From positions 1 through 64,000 of the forward strand of contig JAKSMV010000007.1 in NCBI GenBank assembly GCA_024400425.1: a stretch of DNA of 64,000 nucleotides, written 5' to 3'. This document shows, piece after piece, positions 25,730 to 34,434 of this stretch. Positions within the stretch are counted from its first letter, which is position 1. Every line of letters begins with the position of its first letter. Both the position numbers and the translations under genes were made by a program. Origin of the DNA: Bacteroidales bacterium (GTDB lineage Bacteria > Bacteroidota > Bacteroidia > Bacteroidales > F082). The notes under the pieces were generated by a model. That model saw nothing but the letters and a program-made list of their open reading frames with translations. It made no database searches and had not been told where the DNA came from.

Positions 25730-26419
25730 ATGGCAACAAAACAGAATGTAAATCAAGGAGACGAAAGACTCGAAAACGTAGAAGAAGCTTTAAGCAAAAC
25801 CGAACTTTGGATTGAAAACAATCAGAAGACCTTGTGGATCATTTTCATCGCAGTATTAGTCATTGCCTTTGGCATCTATGGCGTCAGCAGATACAACAAG
25901 AAACGCAACGAAAATGCCAGTGCACAAATCTTCAAGGCACAACAATATTTTGAGAGCGAACAATTCGAAAACGCACTCAATGGCGATGGTAACAATGTCG
26001 GATTCTTGGACATCATCGACGACTACGGTTCAACAAAGACTGGCAAACTCGCAGCTTACTATGCAGGCATCAGCTACATGAAGTTAGGTAACTACGAAGA
26101 AGCCCTCAACTACCTGAAGAAGTACAACAACAACGACCAAGTGCTCAGCGCCATGGCTCTCGGTGCAATGGGCGACTGCTACATGGAGCTCAACGACCTT
26201 CAGAACGCCGCCACATATTATGGCAAGGCCGCTGCCAAAAACGCTAACGACTTCACCTCACCAATGTTCCTGATGAAGCAAGGTCTGACCTACGAAATCC
26301 TCAACGACTATGCAAAGGCTCTCAATGTTTACCAGACCTTAAAGAATGACTACCCGAGCAGCAGCGAAGCTTTCGAAGTCAGCAAGAACATTGCTAACAT
26401 GCAAGAAAAAATGAAGTAA
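25730..26419 (+). CDS. Membrane-anchored tetratricopeptide repeat protein
   Basis: 229 residues. One N-terminal membrane helix (LWIIFIAVLVIAFGIYGV, about 35-53) follows a short charged cytosolic start, and the rest is TPR helices (YYAGISYMKLGNYEEALNYLKKY, CYMELNDLQNAATYYGKAA, LTYEILNDYAKALNVYQTLK). This is the layout of the Bacteroidetes YfgM/TPR_21-like family, which binds partner proteins at the inner membrane. It has its own promoter and terminator and is thus a single-gene unit. The partner is unknown. Confidence 0.8.
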   Translation: MATKQNVNQGDERLENVEEALSKTELWIENNQKTLWIIFIAVLVIAFGIYGVSRYNKKRNENASAQIFKAQQYFESEQFENALNGDGNNVGFLDIIDDYGSTKTGKLAAYYAGISYMKLGNYEEALNYLKKYNNNDQVLSAMALGAMGDCYMELNDLQNAATYYGKAAAKNANDFTSPMFLMKQGLTYEILNDYAKALNVYQTLKNDYPSSSEAFEVSKNIANMQEKMK

Positions 26420-26439
26420 TTCACCTTATATCAAATAGA

Positions 26440-26468
26440 AAAGCCTGGCTCGATGAGTCAGGCTTTTT
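26440..26468 (+). terminator. Terminator of the TPR gene
   Basis: The stem AAGCCTG (26441-26447) pairs with CAGGCTT (26459-26465), followed by a T-rich run. It lies between two convergent genes. Confidence 0.75.
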
Positions 26469-26487
26469 TGTTTTAATGCTTTCCCGC

Positions 26488-27237
26488 TCAGTTCAATCCT
26501 TTTTGCCTAACTACCTCGAAGCACACGATACCCGTTGCCACACTCACGTTGAGCGAGTCGATGTCGCCAGGCATCGGGATCATCAGATGTTGGTCGAGAC
26601 GTTTCATATAAGCAGGGCTGATGCCGTCTTCTTCCGACCCCATCATTATGCAAAGTGGTCCAGTTAGGTCAGCCTTCCAGAGACTTTCGGTAGCCTTCTC
26701 CGTAAATCCAACCACGCGCAAACCACTGGCTTTCAGGAAATCCATGGCGTCCTTCATGTTCTCCACACGACACACGTTGATAAGCGAAAGCGCGCCTGCC
26801 GAAGTCTTCATGGCATCGCCATTGATAAGAGCCGAACCACGAAAAGGAATCACGATGGCATCGACACCAGCAGCGTAGGCCGTACGGGCTATGGCTCCGA
26901 AGTTACGCACATCGGTAACACGGTCGAGCATCAAGAACAGAGGATCGCGTCCCTCTTCGAAGACCATCTGCACGACCTTCTCAAGAGGCTGATATTCAAT
27001 CGGGCAGATGAAGGCGATTACTCCTTGGTGGTTTTTGCGCGTCAAGCGATTCATCTTCTCCATCGGCACATATTGCACCGGGATTTCGTTAGCGCGGCAA
27101 TAATTCGCAATCTCAGATATTTCAGGCGAACGCGTTCCAGCCTGGATGAAAACTTTCTCGATTTCCTTCTGCGAGCGAATCAATTCCGACACTGGATGCA
27201 CGCCGAATATCATGTTATTTTTGTAGTTGTCTTCCAT
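26488..27237 (-). CDS. rlmB: 23S rRNA 2'-O-methyltransferase RlmB
   Basis: 249 residues. An N-terminal substrate-binding domain (NMIFGVHPVSELIRS to about 70) precedes the SPOUT domain with LDRVTDVRNFGAIARTA near 104, IMMGSEEDGIS near 197 and IPMPGDIDSLNVSVATGI near 220. It methylates the ribose of G2251 (E. coli numbering) in 23S rRNA. The Met at 27237 is favoured because a TAATTTTG box lies between it and the earlier possible start. Confidence 0.93.
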   Translation of the reverse strand: MEDNYKNNMIFGVHPVSELIRSQKEIEKVFIQAGTRSPEISEIANYCRANEIPVQYVPMEKMNRLTRKNHQGVIAFICPIEYQPLEKVVQMVFEEGRDPLFLMLDRVTDVRNFGAIARTAYAAGVDAIVIPFRGSALINGDAMKTSAGALSLINVCRVENMKDAMDFLKASGLRVVGFTEKATESLWKADLTGPLCIMMGSEEDGISPAYMKRLDQHLMIPMPGDIDSLNVSVATGIVCFEVVRQKGLN

Positions 27238-27325
27238 TTTGAAAAATTTGTGCAAAATTACATTATTTTCCATATTTTAGCAAACGCTTAAAGCAAGGCA
27301 ATGTCAAATTAACAACACACTCATT

Positions 27326-28114
27326 ATGAACATCTTAAAAAACACAAAACTCATAATAGCAGCCATTTTTGCCTTTATTGGGCTATCATCGGCAGCCCAA
27401 ACCATAGCCCCACAACCCGTTTCGGGGAAAAATGCGACCAAGGACTACATTCAGGAGAACCTCATCTACCCCACCGCCGACCTCGAACAAGACAACAGCG
27501 GAAAGGTCGTCGTAGCCATGCACATCGACAAAGAAGGCAAGGCTTCGCAATTCGCAGTGAAATCCACCTTCAGCGAGGCCGCAGCACCTATAGCCATGCA
27601 TCTTGCCAAAACCATCCTTTGGCTGCCAGCCACCCACAACGGCATCGCCATCGAAAGCGACCACGACTACACCATCGATTTTTCGGCAAAAAGCTACAAA
27701 CGCTATTGGAAACGCCACGAGCGCTACGGATTCGAAGCCGCCATGGAAGCCGACAGTTCGTATGCAATCTATGAAAACCAGCAATTAGAAGAATCGCCGA
27801 GATTCAATTCTGCCAGTGAAACGAATCTGACGCAATACATCTACAACAACATGAAATACCCTACGGAAGCCAAAGAACGTGAGATTCAAGGCACCGTACG
27901 CATCGAATTCGTCATCGAGACCAACGGAAACGTTTCAAACATCAACATTATCAACTCGGTAGGTGGCGGATGCGACAACGAAGCCATTCGACTCATCAAA
28001 GAAACCCACTGGATTCCGGGAACAAAAAACGGGAAATACGTACGTTGCCACAGCTTGCAAGACATCACTTTCAGCATCGGGAACCGTAATTTCCAAGACG
28101 GAAACAGCTATTAA
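27326..28114 (+). CDS. Periplasmic protein with two TonB C-terminal-type domains
   Basis: 262 residues with an N-terminal signal or anchor (LIIAAIFAFIGLSSAAQ). Two TonB_C-like domains follow: a worn one at about 38-115 (IYPTADLEQDNSGKVVVAMHID) and a clear one at about 165-255 (MKYPTEAKEREIQGTVRIEFVIE and SVGGGCDNEAIRLIKETHWIPG). Bacteroidetes hold many such proteins; without the long proline spacer of TonB it may not reach a TonB-dependent transporter and could act on other partners. The DUF3078 gene follows by 27 bases. It shares the GCD(E/N)-type motif with the triplicated family at 40649-43323 but lacks their N-terminal module. Confidence 0.82.
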   Translation: MNILKNTKLIIAAIFAFIGLSSAAQTIAPQPVSGKNATKDYIQENLIYPTADLEQDNSGKVVVAMHIDKEGKASQFAVKSTFSEAAAPIAMHLAKTILWLPATHNGIAIESDHDYTIDFSAKSYKRYWKRHERYGFEAAMEADSSYAIYENQQLEESPRFNSASETNLTQYIYNNMKYPTEAKEREIQGTVRIEFVIETNGNVSNINIINSVGGGCDNEAIRLIKETHWIPGTKNGKYVRCHSLQDITFSIGNRNFQDGNSY

Positions 28115-28141
28115 AAAGACAATCAATCAAATTATTACAAT

Positions 28142-29071
28142 ATGAAAAAAGCATTCTTTACAATCATGCTGGTCGCAGCAACGACCATGGCTTTCGCACA
28201 AGAAGCCTCCACGAAAGACGCCTGTTATTGGACTCACAAAGGTGACATCGGGCTCAACGTTTCGCAGAGTTTTTTCAGCAACTGGTCGGCAGGCGGACAA
28301 ACCGCTCTGGCTTGGCAAGGCCTGCTCAATTACGAGCTCAACTATGCCAAAGACAATTTCAAGTGGGACAATTCACTGAGACTCGGATTGGGCTACAGCT
28401 ATTTCGACTTCAAGAAAATGCCCATCAAGACCGACGACAAGATTGAGTTCACCTCATTGGCTGGCCTGAAAGCCACCGAGCACCTTAACTACAGCTTGGA
28501 ACTGGCCTTCCGTTCGCAATTCGCTCCAGGCTATGATTACGCGGTCGATTCCACCCACGCCATCTCCAAATTCCTTGCCCCTGCCTACATCACCTTAGGC
28601 CTTGGTGTCGAATGGACGCCCAACAAGCACTTCTCCATCAACTTCGCCCCTGTGACTGGTCGTGTCACCATCGTAAACGACTCGTTGCTCGCTGAAGTCG
28701 GCGCTTTCGGAGTCGAACCTGGCTACTTCAATCCAACTGACAGCACGCAATGGATTCCAGGCAAGAGAGTGCGCTACGAATTTGGTGCCCGTGCCGTCAT
28801 TAAGTTCAACTATCCTTTGGCCAACAACATCGATTTCGACACCAAGCTGGAACTCTTCTCCAACTACCTCAGCCATCCTGAGCGCATCGACGTTGACTGG
28901 CAGAATGCACTCGTCATGAAGATCAACTCATGGCTCAACTGCAGCCTCAACACGCACCTCATCTACGACTACGACGTGCCATTCTATACCCCAGAAGGAG
29001 CACTCATCGAAGGCTCGAAAGTGCAATTCAAGGAAATATTCAGCTTAGGCATCATGTTCAAACTGAAATAA
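28142..29071 (+). CDS. DUF3078 family outer-membrane-type protein
   Basis: 309 residues: signal peptide MKKAFFTIMLVAATTMAFAQ, then alternating amphipathic strands as in beta-barrels. The family signature is WTHKGDIGLNVSQSFFSNWSAGG near 33, and the C-terminus ends in an aromatic/hydrophobic strand (IFSLGIMFKLK). Members are restricted to Bacteroidetes and their function is not known. It probably shares a transcript with the TonB-domain gene (27 bases upstream) and the phosphodiesterase (13 bases downstream). Confidence 0.85.
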   Translation: MKKAFFTIMLVAATTMAFAQEASTKDACYWTHKGDIGLNVSQSFFSNWSAGGQTALAWQGLLNYELNYAKDNFKWDNSLRLGLGYSYFDFKKMPIKTDDKIEFTSLAGLKATEHLNYSLELAFRSQFAPGYDYAVDSTHAISKFLAPAYITLGLGVEWTPNKHFSINFAPVTGRVTIVNDSLLAEVGAFGVEPGYFNPTDSTQWIPGKRVRYEFGARAVIKFNYPLANNIDFDTKLELFSNYLSHPERIDVDWQNALVMKINSWLNCSLNTHLIYDYDVPFYTPEGALIEGSKVQFKEIFSLGIMFKLK

Positions 29072-29084
29072 ATCCATTATTCCC

Positions 29085-29585
29085 ATGAAGATTGGCATCC
29101 TCTCCGATACTCACGCCACGCTTATCCCACAGATTTTCAGTTTCTTCAAAGATGTGGATGAGATTTGGCATGCAGGCGACATCGGCAACATCGAAACTGC
29201 CGAACAGCTGGCAGCTTTCAAGCCTTTGCGCGCCGTTTATGGCAATGCCGATGACCACATCGTACGCATGCAATATCCCGAGGACCAATTCTTTCATGTG
29301 GAAGACGTGGATGTCTATATGACCCACATCGGCGGCTATCCAGGAAGATATATGCCCGAGGTGAAATACATTCTGGAGCAAAAGAAACCGCAACTTTACA
29401 TCTGCGGGCACTCGCACATCTTAAAGGTGATGAACGACAAGAAACTGAAACTGCTCCATATCAACCCGGGCGCAGCTGGAAAGACCGGATTCCACAGCAA
29501 GATCACCATGATTCGCTTGACCATTGAAGGCAAGAATTTCAAGGACATGGAAATTTTTGAAATGGACAGGAACAGAACGTTTTGA
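29085..29585 (+). CDS. YfcE/MJ0936-type metallophosphoesterase
   Basis: 166 residues. The calcineurin-like metal sites are all visible: SDTH (7-10), GDIG (about 31), GNAD (about 53), GHSH (about 107) and NPGAAG near 127. Small YfcE-type enzymes cut phosphodiesters in vitro; the natural substrate is unclear. It is the last gene of the group starting at 27326 and is followed by a strong terminator. Confidence 0.88.
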   Translation: MKIGILSDTHATLIPQIFSFFKDVDEIWHAGDIGNIETAEQLAAFKPLRAVYGNADDHIVRMQYPEDQFFHVEDVDVYMTHIGGYPGRYMPEVKYILEQKKPQLYICGHSHILKVMNDKKLKLLHINPGAAGKTGFHSKITMIRLTIEGKNFKDMEIFEMDRNRTF

Positions 29586-29610
29586 TGTGGTTCAGAGCGG
29601 ACAAAAAGAA

Positions 29611-29645
29611 ACGGAATGGCAAGCGATTTTGCCATTCCGTTTTTA
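29611..29645 (+). terminator. Terminator after the YfcE-type gene
   Basis: ACGGAATGGC (29611-29620) pairs with GCCATTCCGT (29631-29640), then TTTT. It separates convergent genes. Confidence 0.8.
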
Positions 29646-29665
29646 GTTCAAAAGCCGCGGTCAAG

Positions 29666-30157
29666 TTAACGGAGTCGGTCGGTTGAGCGCACTTTCTTGA
29701 TGTCTTTTCTCAATCCCGTAGCGCCAAGCAAGACGAAAATCAAGGCGGCCAAAGGCAAGAATGCACCTATTTTATATTCCGGTTGAGTCACATTGATTGA
29801 CATACCCACGGCACGAATATAATAAGTAAAGACCAAAGCTATCCATGCTACAATGACAACAAGGTCGATACGAGCAATACGATGAAGTGTCACAAAATCA
29901 CTGATTTTGATAGCTTTATGCAAACTGAAAGCCAAATAGCCACTCAAAAGCAAAGCCGTGACCGTAAGCACCAAGACCGGCAACGCGTACCATTTTCCGA
30001 AAGGCACTACTCCATCAGGCAAAAGCGATTCTACACCATATGCATTGAATCGTAAAATGTTGATTTCTCCTAAATATTCTGCCAAAGGCAAAAAGAAAAG
30101 CAAGGCGAACAAGATTGCCGCAACAAAAAAGAAAATTGATTGTAATCTCTGTGACAT
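29666..30157 (-). CDS. DUF4293 family membrane protein
   Basis: 163 residues with four membrane helices (near 7-27, 55-78, 97-114, 131-148). The start MSQRLQSIFFFVAAI and the arrangement match DUF4293, which in Bacteroidetes is commonly divergent from rho, as here. No catalytic residues are evident; function unknown. Its promoter, TATCTTTGCAGCC on the minus strand (30188-30176), faces the rho promoter. Confidence 0.82.
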   Translation of the reverse strand: MSQRLQSIFFFVAAILFALLFFLPLAEYLGEINILRFNAYGVESLLPDGVVPFGKWYALPVLVLTVTALLLSGYLAFSLHKAIKISDFVTLHRIARIDLVVIVAWIALVFTYYIRAVGMSINVTQPEYKIGAFLPLAALIFVLLGATGLRKDIKKVRSTDRLR

Positions 30158-30175
30158 AATTGTAATGTATTTTTC

Positions 30176-30242
30176 GGCTGCAAAGATACAATTTTAAGGA
30201 AAAAAACTTGCAGATTAAAGGAATTTATCTACCTTTGCAGCG
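30176..30242. promoter_or_regulatory. Divergent promoters of DUF4293 gene and rho
   Basis: The minus strand has TATCTTTGCAGCC (30188-30176). The plus strand has TACCTTTGCAGCG (30230-30242). The rho leader is about 95 nt, long for this genome, and could hold a control element such as Rho autoregulation; no clear hairpin was seen in it. Confidence 0.6.
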
Positions 30243-30340
30243 CTTTTCGAAGCCGTAAGTGACTAAAACAAAAAGCATTCCTACGAAAATTATTGTATTA
30301 CGATTTGTGTTCCAATCTGGAATTCTTAAATCCAATCTTT

Positions 30341-32284
30341 ATGTATAACATCTTTGAACTCAACGACAAGTCATTAGAAGACTTGAAAGTCATTGCCATA
30401 GAAATGGGCATTGACGACGAAGGCATGGACCGTTCGACCCTGATTTACGCCATCATCGACCATCAGTCGGACCATCCCACACCCCAAAAGAGCAACAAAC
30501 CTTCAGAACCACAAAAAAACAAGGCACAAAAGGACAACAAGCCTAACAAGCAAGAACGCAAAAACAAGAAAGCCGAAGCACAACCAACAGAAATCGAAAC
30601 CGTAGAGAAGGAAACGGAAACAGCTGAATCAGAGCCATTGCCAAATTCTGACGAGCAAAAAGCAAAGCGTGGGAAGAGACCTCGCATCGCACAGAACGAG
30701 AAAGCGCAGGATGCTCCTGAAAAAGCCTTTTCCACCAAATCAGATAAGCCTGTCGATTCAAGAAACAACAAGAAAAAGGAAGAAACGACCGCTCCAGAAA
30801 AAGAGCCAATCGTTTCTGCCGAACCTCAAGACGCAGCCGAAAAGCCACGCACTGAAGAGCCTATAAAGAACGAAAACCGCAAGCTAAAGCACAAACATGC
30901 CGAGCGATTGGCAAAAGCCGAAGAAGAAGCCGCGGAATCGACAATCGTAGAGATGAATGACGAGCCTGCCAAAGAAATGCAAGTTCCTGCCCCATCAAAA
31001 CAAGAAATCGTTTCTGAAAACGAAGATATCGTAAAGCAAGAATCGCAAAAGTCTTTCCAACACGAAAACAGAGAAAAGAGACAAGAGAAAATCGAACAGC
31101 AGCCACAACAGCAAGAAAAATCGGTCAAGCCCGAAAGAAATGCCAACGATGAACTGCTCAGCCAATTCGACTGCAGCGTGCAAGCCGAAGGCGTTCTCGA
31201 AATCGCCAACGACGGATGTGGTTTCCTGCGTTCAGCCGACTACAACTACTTGCCTTCACCCGACGACATTTACGTCTCGCCTTCACAGATCAAGTTGTTT
31301 GGCCTGAAGACTGGCGACACTATCTTAGGTACCATCCGTCCACCAAAATCAGGCGAAAAGTATTTCCCATTGGTGAAAGTCGATTACATCAATGGCCGTC
31401 GTCCAGAAGAGGTCCGCGACCGCATCGGTTTCGACTATCTCACACCACTCTTCCCTAACGAGAAATTCAAGATTACAGGACATAAAGGCGGCACCATCTC
31501 CACCCGCATCATGGACATGTTCGCTCCTATCGGCAAAGGTCAACGCGGTTTGATTGTGGCACAGCCAAAGACAGGTAAGACCGTATTGCTCAAGGAAGTA
31601 GCCAACGCTATCGCTGCCAACCACCCTGAAGTTTACCTTATCATTCTGCTCATCGACGAACGTCCAGAAGAAGTCACCGACATGCAACGCAGCGTGAATG
31701 CCGAAGTCATCGCTTCCACATTCGACGAACCTGCATCGAAGCACGTCCAGATTGCCAACATCGTTCTCGAAAAAGCCAAGCGTCTGACCGAATGTGGCCA
31801 CGACGTCGTCATCTTGCTCGACTCCATCACCCGTTTGGCACGCGCCTACAACACCGTTTCGCCTGCCTCTGGCAAGGTGCTCACCGGTGGTGTAGAAGCC
31901 AACGCATTGCAAAAGCCAAAGCGCTTCTTCGGTGCAGCCCGTAAGATCGAAAACGGTGGTTCGCTCACCATCCTCGCCACTGCCCTTATCGACACAGGCT
32001 CAAAGATGGACGAAGTCATCTTCGAAGAATTCAAAGGCACTGGCAACATGGAACTGCAACTCGACCGTCGCTTGTCGAACAAGCGTATCTTCCCAGCCAT
32101 TGACATTGTGGCATCGGGCACCCGTCGCGACGACTTGCTGGTTGACGAACGTACCTTGGCACGTGTTTGGGCACTGCGCACTCACTTTGCTGACATGACC
32201 CCTGTCGAAGCTATGGAATTCCTGAAGGACCGTGTAGCCAAGACCGTCAGCAACGAAGAATTTCTAATGAGTTTAGACAAATAA
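30341..32284 (+). CDS. rho: Transcription termination factor Rho with long disordered insert
   Basis: 647 residues, much longer than the about 420 of E. coli Rho. A small Rho_N domain (1-50) precedes about 220 residues of Lys/Glu/Gln/Pro-rich low-complexity sequence (about 52-275). Then come the RNA-binding cold-shock-like domain (from [17 protein letters not shown]) and the hexameric ATPase core with Walker A QPKTGKT near 406 and [16 protein letters not shown] near 490. Rho pulls RNA to end transcription. Comparable inserts occur in Bacteroides Rho, where the insert has been reported to drive phase separation. The start MYNIFELND at 30341 matches the Rho_N beginning. It ends at its own hairpin terminator. 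Confidence 0.96.
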   Translation: MYNIFELNDKSLEDLKVIAIEMGIDDEGMDRSTLIYAIIDHQSDHPTPQKSNKPSEPQKNKAQKDNKPNKQERKNKKAEAQPTEIETVEKETETAESEPLPNSDEQKAKRGKRPRIAQNEKAQDAPEKAFSTKSDKPVDSRNNKKKEETTAPEKEPIVSAEPQDAAEKPRTEEPIKNENRKLKHKHAERLAKAEEEAAESTIVEMNDEPAKEMQVPAPSKQEIVSENEDIVKQESQKSFQHENREKRQEKIEQQPQQQEKSVKPERNANDELLSQFDCSVQAEGVLEIANDGCGFLRSADYNYLPSPDDIYVSPSQIKLFGLKTGDTILGTIRPPKSGEKYFPLVKVDYINGRRPEEVRDRIGFDYLTPLFPNEKFKITGHKGGTISTRIMDMFAPIGKGQRGLIVAQPKTGKTVLLKEVANAIAANHPEVYLIILLIDERPEEVTDMQRSVNAEVIASTFDEPASKHVQIANIVLEKAKRLTECGHDVVILLDSITRLARAYNTVSPASGKVLTGGVEANALQKPKRFFGAARKIENGGSLTILATALIDTGSKMDEVIFEEFKGTGNMELQLDRRLSNKRIFPAIDIVASGTRRDDLLVDERTLARVWALRTHFADMTPVEAMEFLKDRVAKTVSNEEFLMSLDK

Positions 32285-32313
32285 ACGGAACAGCTTCAAT
32301 CGACAAAAAAAAT

Positions 32314-32350
32314 ACAGGTGGCATTCTAATAAGTGTCACCTGTTGTTTTT
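32314..32350 (+). terminator. Terminator of rho
   Basis: ACAGGTG (32314-32320) pairs with CACCTGT (32337-32343); TGTTTTT follows. Confidence 0.7.
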
Positions 32351-32401
32351 ACGGACAAATCAGGAAAACCACATTTTTCCTCAAAATTTTCAAGCGTATT
32401 C

Positions 32402-33013
32402 ATGAAAAAAGTATTATTTATCCTCATTGCATGGCTATGCACCATCAATGTTCAAGGCCAGCAAGACAGCCTTATTTTCAAGCAAATTGAAACAGCGAGT
32501 TCGTCTATCCAAAGCATGGAATGCCGCGTCCGCAACACGATGAAACGTCCAAACAAACCAGAAGAGATAAAGGTCGGCAATCTTAAATACCTTGCCAGCA
32601 ATCACATTGACGCACATTTTTCCGAAGAAGAGTACATTGTCATGAAGGGGAATAAGATGAGAATCAAACTCGGTGTTTTCAACGGCACTTTCCGCACCGA
32701 CCGCAACCCACTTCTTAAACCCATCAGCCGGATGTTGGTTAATGCCATAAACGGCCAATGCCGAGCCATGGCGGAAGAGAACAATTACAACATTGCCCTT
32801 ACGCAAGATTCACAAAACTACATCGTCACCCTCACGACAAAGAAGAAGAAATTAATTGGGATTGGATATAAGGAAACTGTCTTCAAATACGGAAAAGACA
32901 ACTTCCGCCTGAAGAGCATCCTTCTCATCGATTACAAAGACAACCACGATCTCTACAGTTTTGAGAATCAGGTTTTCGACAAAGCCATCGACAAGGACGA
33001 ATTCAAATTATAA
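32402..33013 (+). CDS. LolA-like outer-membrane lipoprotein carrier family protein
   Basis: 203 residues: signal peptide MKKVLFILIAWLCTINVQGQ, then a single half-open beta-barrel pattern with SSSIQSMECRVRNTMKRP at the start and a series of strands ending FENQVFDKAIDKDEFKL, as in LolA/LolB-like proteins of Bacteroidetes. It may ferry lipids or lipoproteins through the periplasm. The match is at fold level only. It has no close operon partner and its stop lies six bases from the convergent mpl stop. Confidence 0.7.
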   Translation: MKKVLFILIAWLCTINVQGQQDSLIFKQIETASSSIQSMECRVRNTMKRPNKPEEIKVGNLKYLASNHIDAHFSEEEYIVMKGNKMRIKLGVFNGTFRTDRNPLLKPISRMLVNAINGQCRAMAEENNYNIALTQDSQNYIVTLTTKKKKLIGIGYKETVFKYGKDNFRLKSILLIDYKDNHDLYSFENQVFDKAIDKDEFKL

Positions 33014-33019
33014 CGCCAT

Positions 33020-34375
33020 TCAGTCCCAAATCTCTCTTAAGTCATCGGTTGTCAAGCCATTGAAGTCGCCAGAACTCATCATGGCGCCAACCACATTTTC
33101 TTTCCTGCCTTGCTTTAAGATGGCAAGCAATTCAGCCTTATTGTGAACCACCTTCAAGTCGCTGCGGCCGAAGCCTTCAACGATACGCTCGTCAGGCATC
33201 AGTTCCAGTTTCTTGATGGCAACAGCATGTGGGTCGTAGAACACAATGGCTTGGTCAGCCTGCTTCAAGGCATCACGATAATGGTCGATGAAAACTTCGC
33301 TGAGGCTGCTATAAGTGTGCAATTCAAAGACTGCGATGAGATACTTTTCGGGATATTGCTCACGGAGTGCTTTCACCGTAGCCGTAAGTTTTGAAGGTGC
33401 ATGAGCAAAGTCGCGGAACACGAAATTGCCATTACTTTCAAACAAGAGTTCAAGTCGGCGGGCCGCCCCTTTGAAACTGCCGATGGCATCATAAAATTGC
33501 TCGTCGGTGACACCCAGCTGCTTGCAAACCAGTCTTGCCGCATTGATGTTTTTCATATTATGGCTGCCGAACACCCCTACTTCTCTCCTGCTTCCATCAT
33601 CCAAAACAAGGCGCGTCTTCATGCCATCAGTTTCTGATGGATGCGGTCCATATCCAAAAGTTCGGCATGTTGCAGTTTGTGCAATCTTTTCAGCTTCCAC
33701 ATCCGTGTCATCATAAATCAGGCAGCCACCCTTCTCGATGGTACGGACAAAGATTCTGAACTGTTCGAGATAGTTGTCGAAAGTAGGAAACACATTCACA
33801 TGGTCCCAACCTATACCGCTGATTACCGCAATATTAGGATGATAGTGATGGAACTTTGGCACGCGGTCGATAGGTGAAGTCAGATACTCATCGCCTTCCA
33901 TGACCATATATTTAGCCGTTTCGCTGAGGCGCACCATTACGTCAAAGCCTTCAAGCTGTGCACCCACCATGAAATCGGTCTCGATGCCGACCTGTTTCAG
34001 CACATGCAAAATCATCGAAGTGATAGTAGTCTTGCCATGGCTTCCGCCGATGACGATGCGCGTCTTGTCCTTGCTCTGCTCATAGAGATATTCGGGATAA
34101 GAATACACTTTCAGTCCCAGTTCCTGCGCACGGACCAGTTCGGGATTGTCGATACGGGCATGCATACCGAGGATGACTGCATCATAACTGTTATCGAGTT
34201 TTTCGGGATACCAACCCCATTGTGGAGGCAAGATGCCCTCGTTGGCGAGGCGCGACTTGGAAGGCTCGAAAATTTCGTCGTCAGAGCCAGTTACTTCATA
34301 ACCCTTGCGGTGCAAGGCGATGGCGAGGTTGTGCATGGCGCTCCCGCCTATAGCGATAAAATGTACTTTTTTCAT
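33020..34375 (-). CDS. mpl: UDP-N-acetylmuramate:L-alanyl-gamma-D-glutamyl-meso-diaminopimelate ligase
   Basis: 451-residue Mur ligase that attaches recycled tripeptide to UDP-MurNAc. The Rossmann part is HFIAIGGSAMHNLAIAL, with ATP loop GGSHGKTT at 110-117. It is told from MurC by HARIDNPEL, YMVMEGDEYLTSPIDRVPKF and the C-terminal ARRLELLFE...DFAHAPSKL segment. Mpl acts in cytoplasmic peptidoglycan recycling, so it links with the NagZ fusion (5658-8597) and AmgK/MurU (51415-53603) elsewhere in the window. Single gene; upstream neighbour is a propeller protein 59 bases away. Confidence 0.93.
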   Translation of the reverse strand: MKKVHFIAIGGSAMHNLAIALHRKGYEVTGSDDEIFEPSKSRLANEGILPPQWGWYPEKLDNSYDAVILGMHARIDNPELVRAQELGLKVYSYPEYLYEQSKDKTRIVIGGSHGKTTITSMILHVLKQVGIETDFMVGAQLEGFDVMVRLSETAKYMVMEGDEYLTSPIDRVPKFHHYHPNIAVISGIGWDHVNVFPTFDNYLEQFRIFVRTIEKGGCLIYDDTDVEAEKIAQTATCRTFGYGPHPSETDGMKTRLVLDDGSRREVGVFGSHNMKNINAARLVCKQLGVTDEQFYDAIGSFKGAARRLELLFESNGNFVFRDFAHAPSKLTATVKALREQYPEKYLIAVFELHTYSSLSEVFIDHYRDALKQADQAIVFYDPHAVAIKKLELMPDERIVEGFGRSDLKVVHNKAELLAILKQGRKENVVGAMMSSGDFNGLTTDDLREIWD

Positions 34376-34434
34376 TGTTCGATAGGATTATTTATTCTTT
34401 TTATTGTAATTACACGATTCTCCAAATCATTCAT

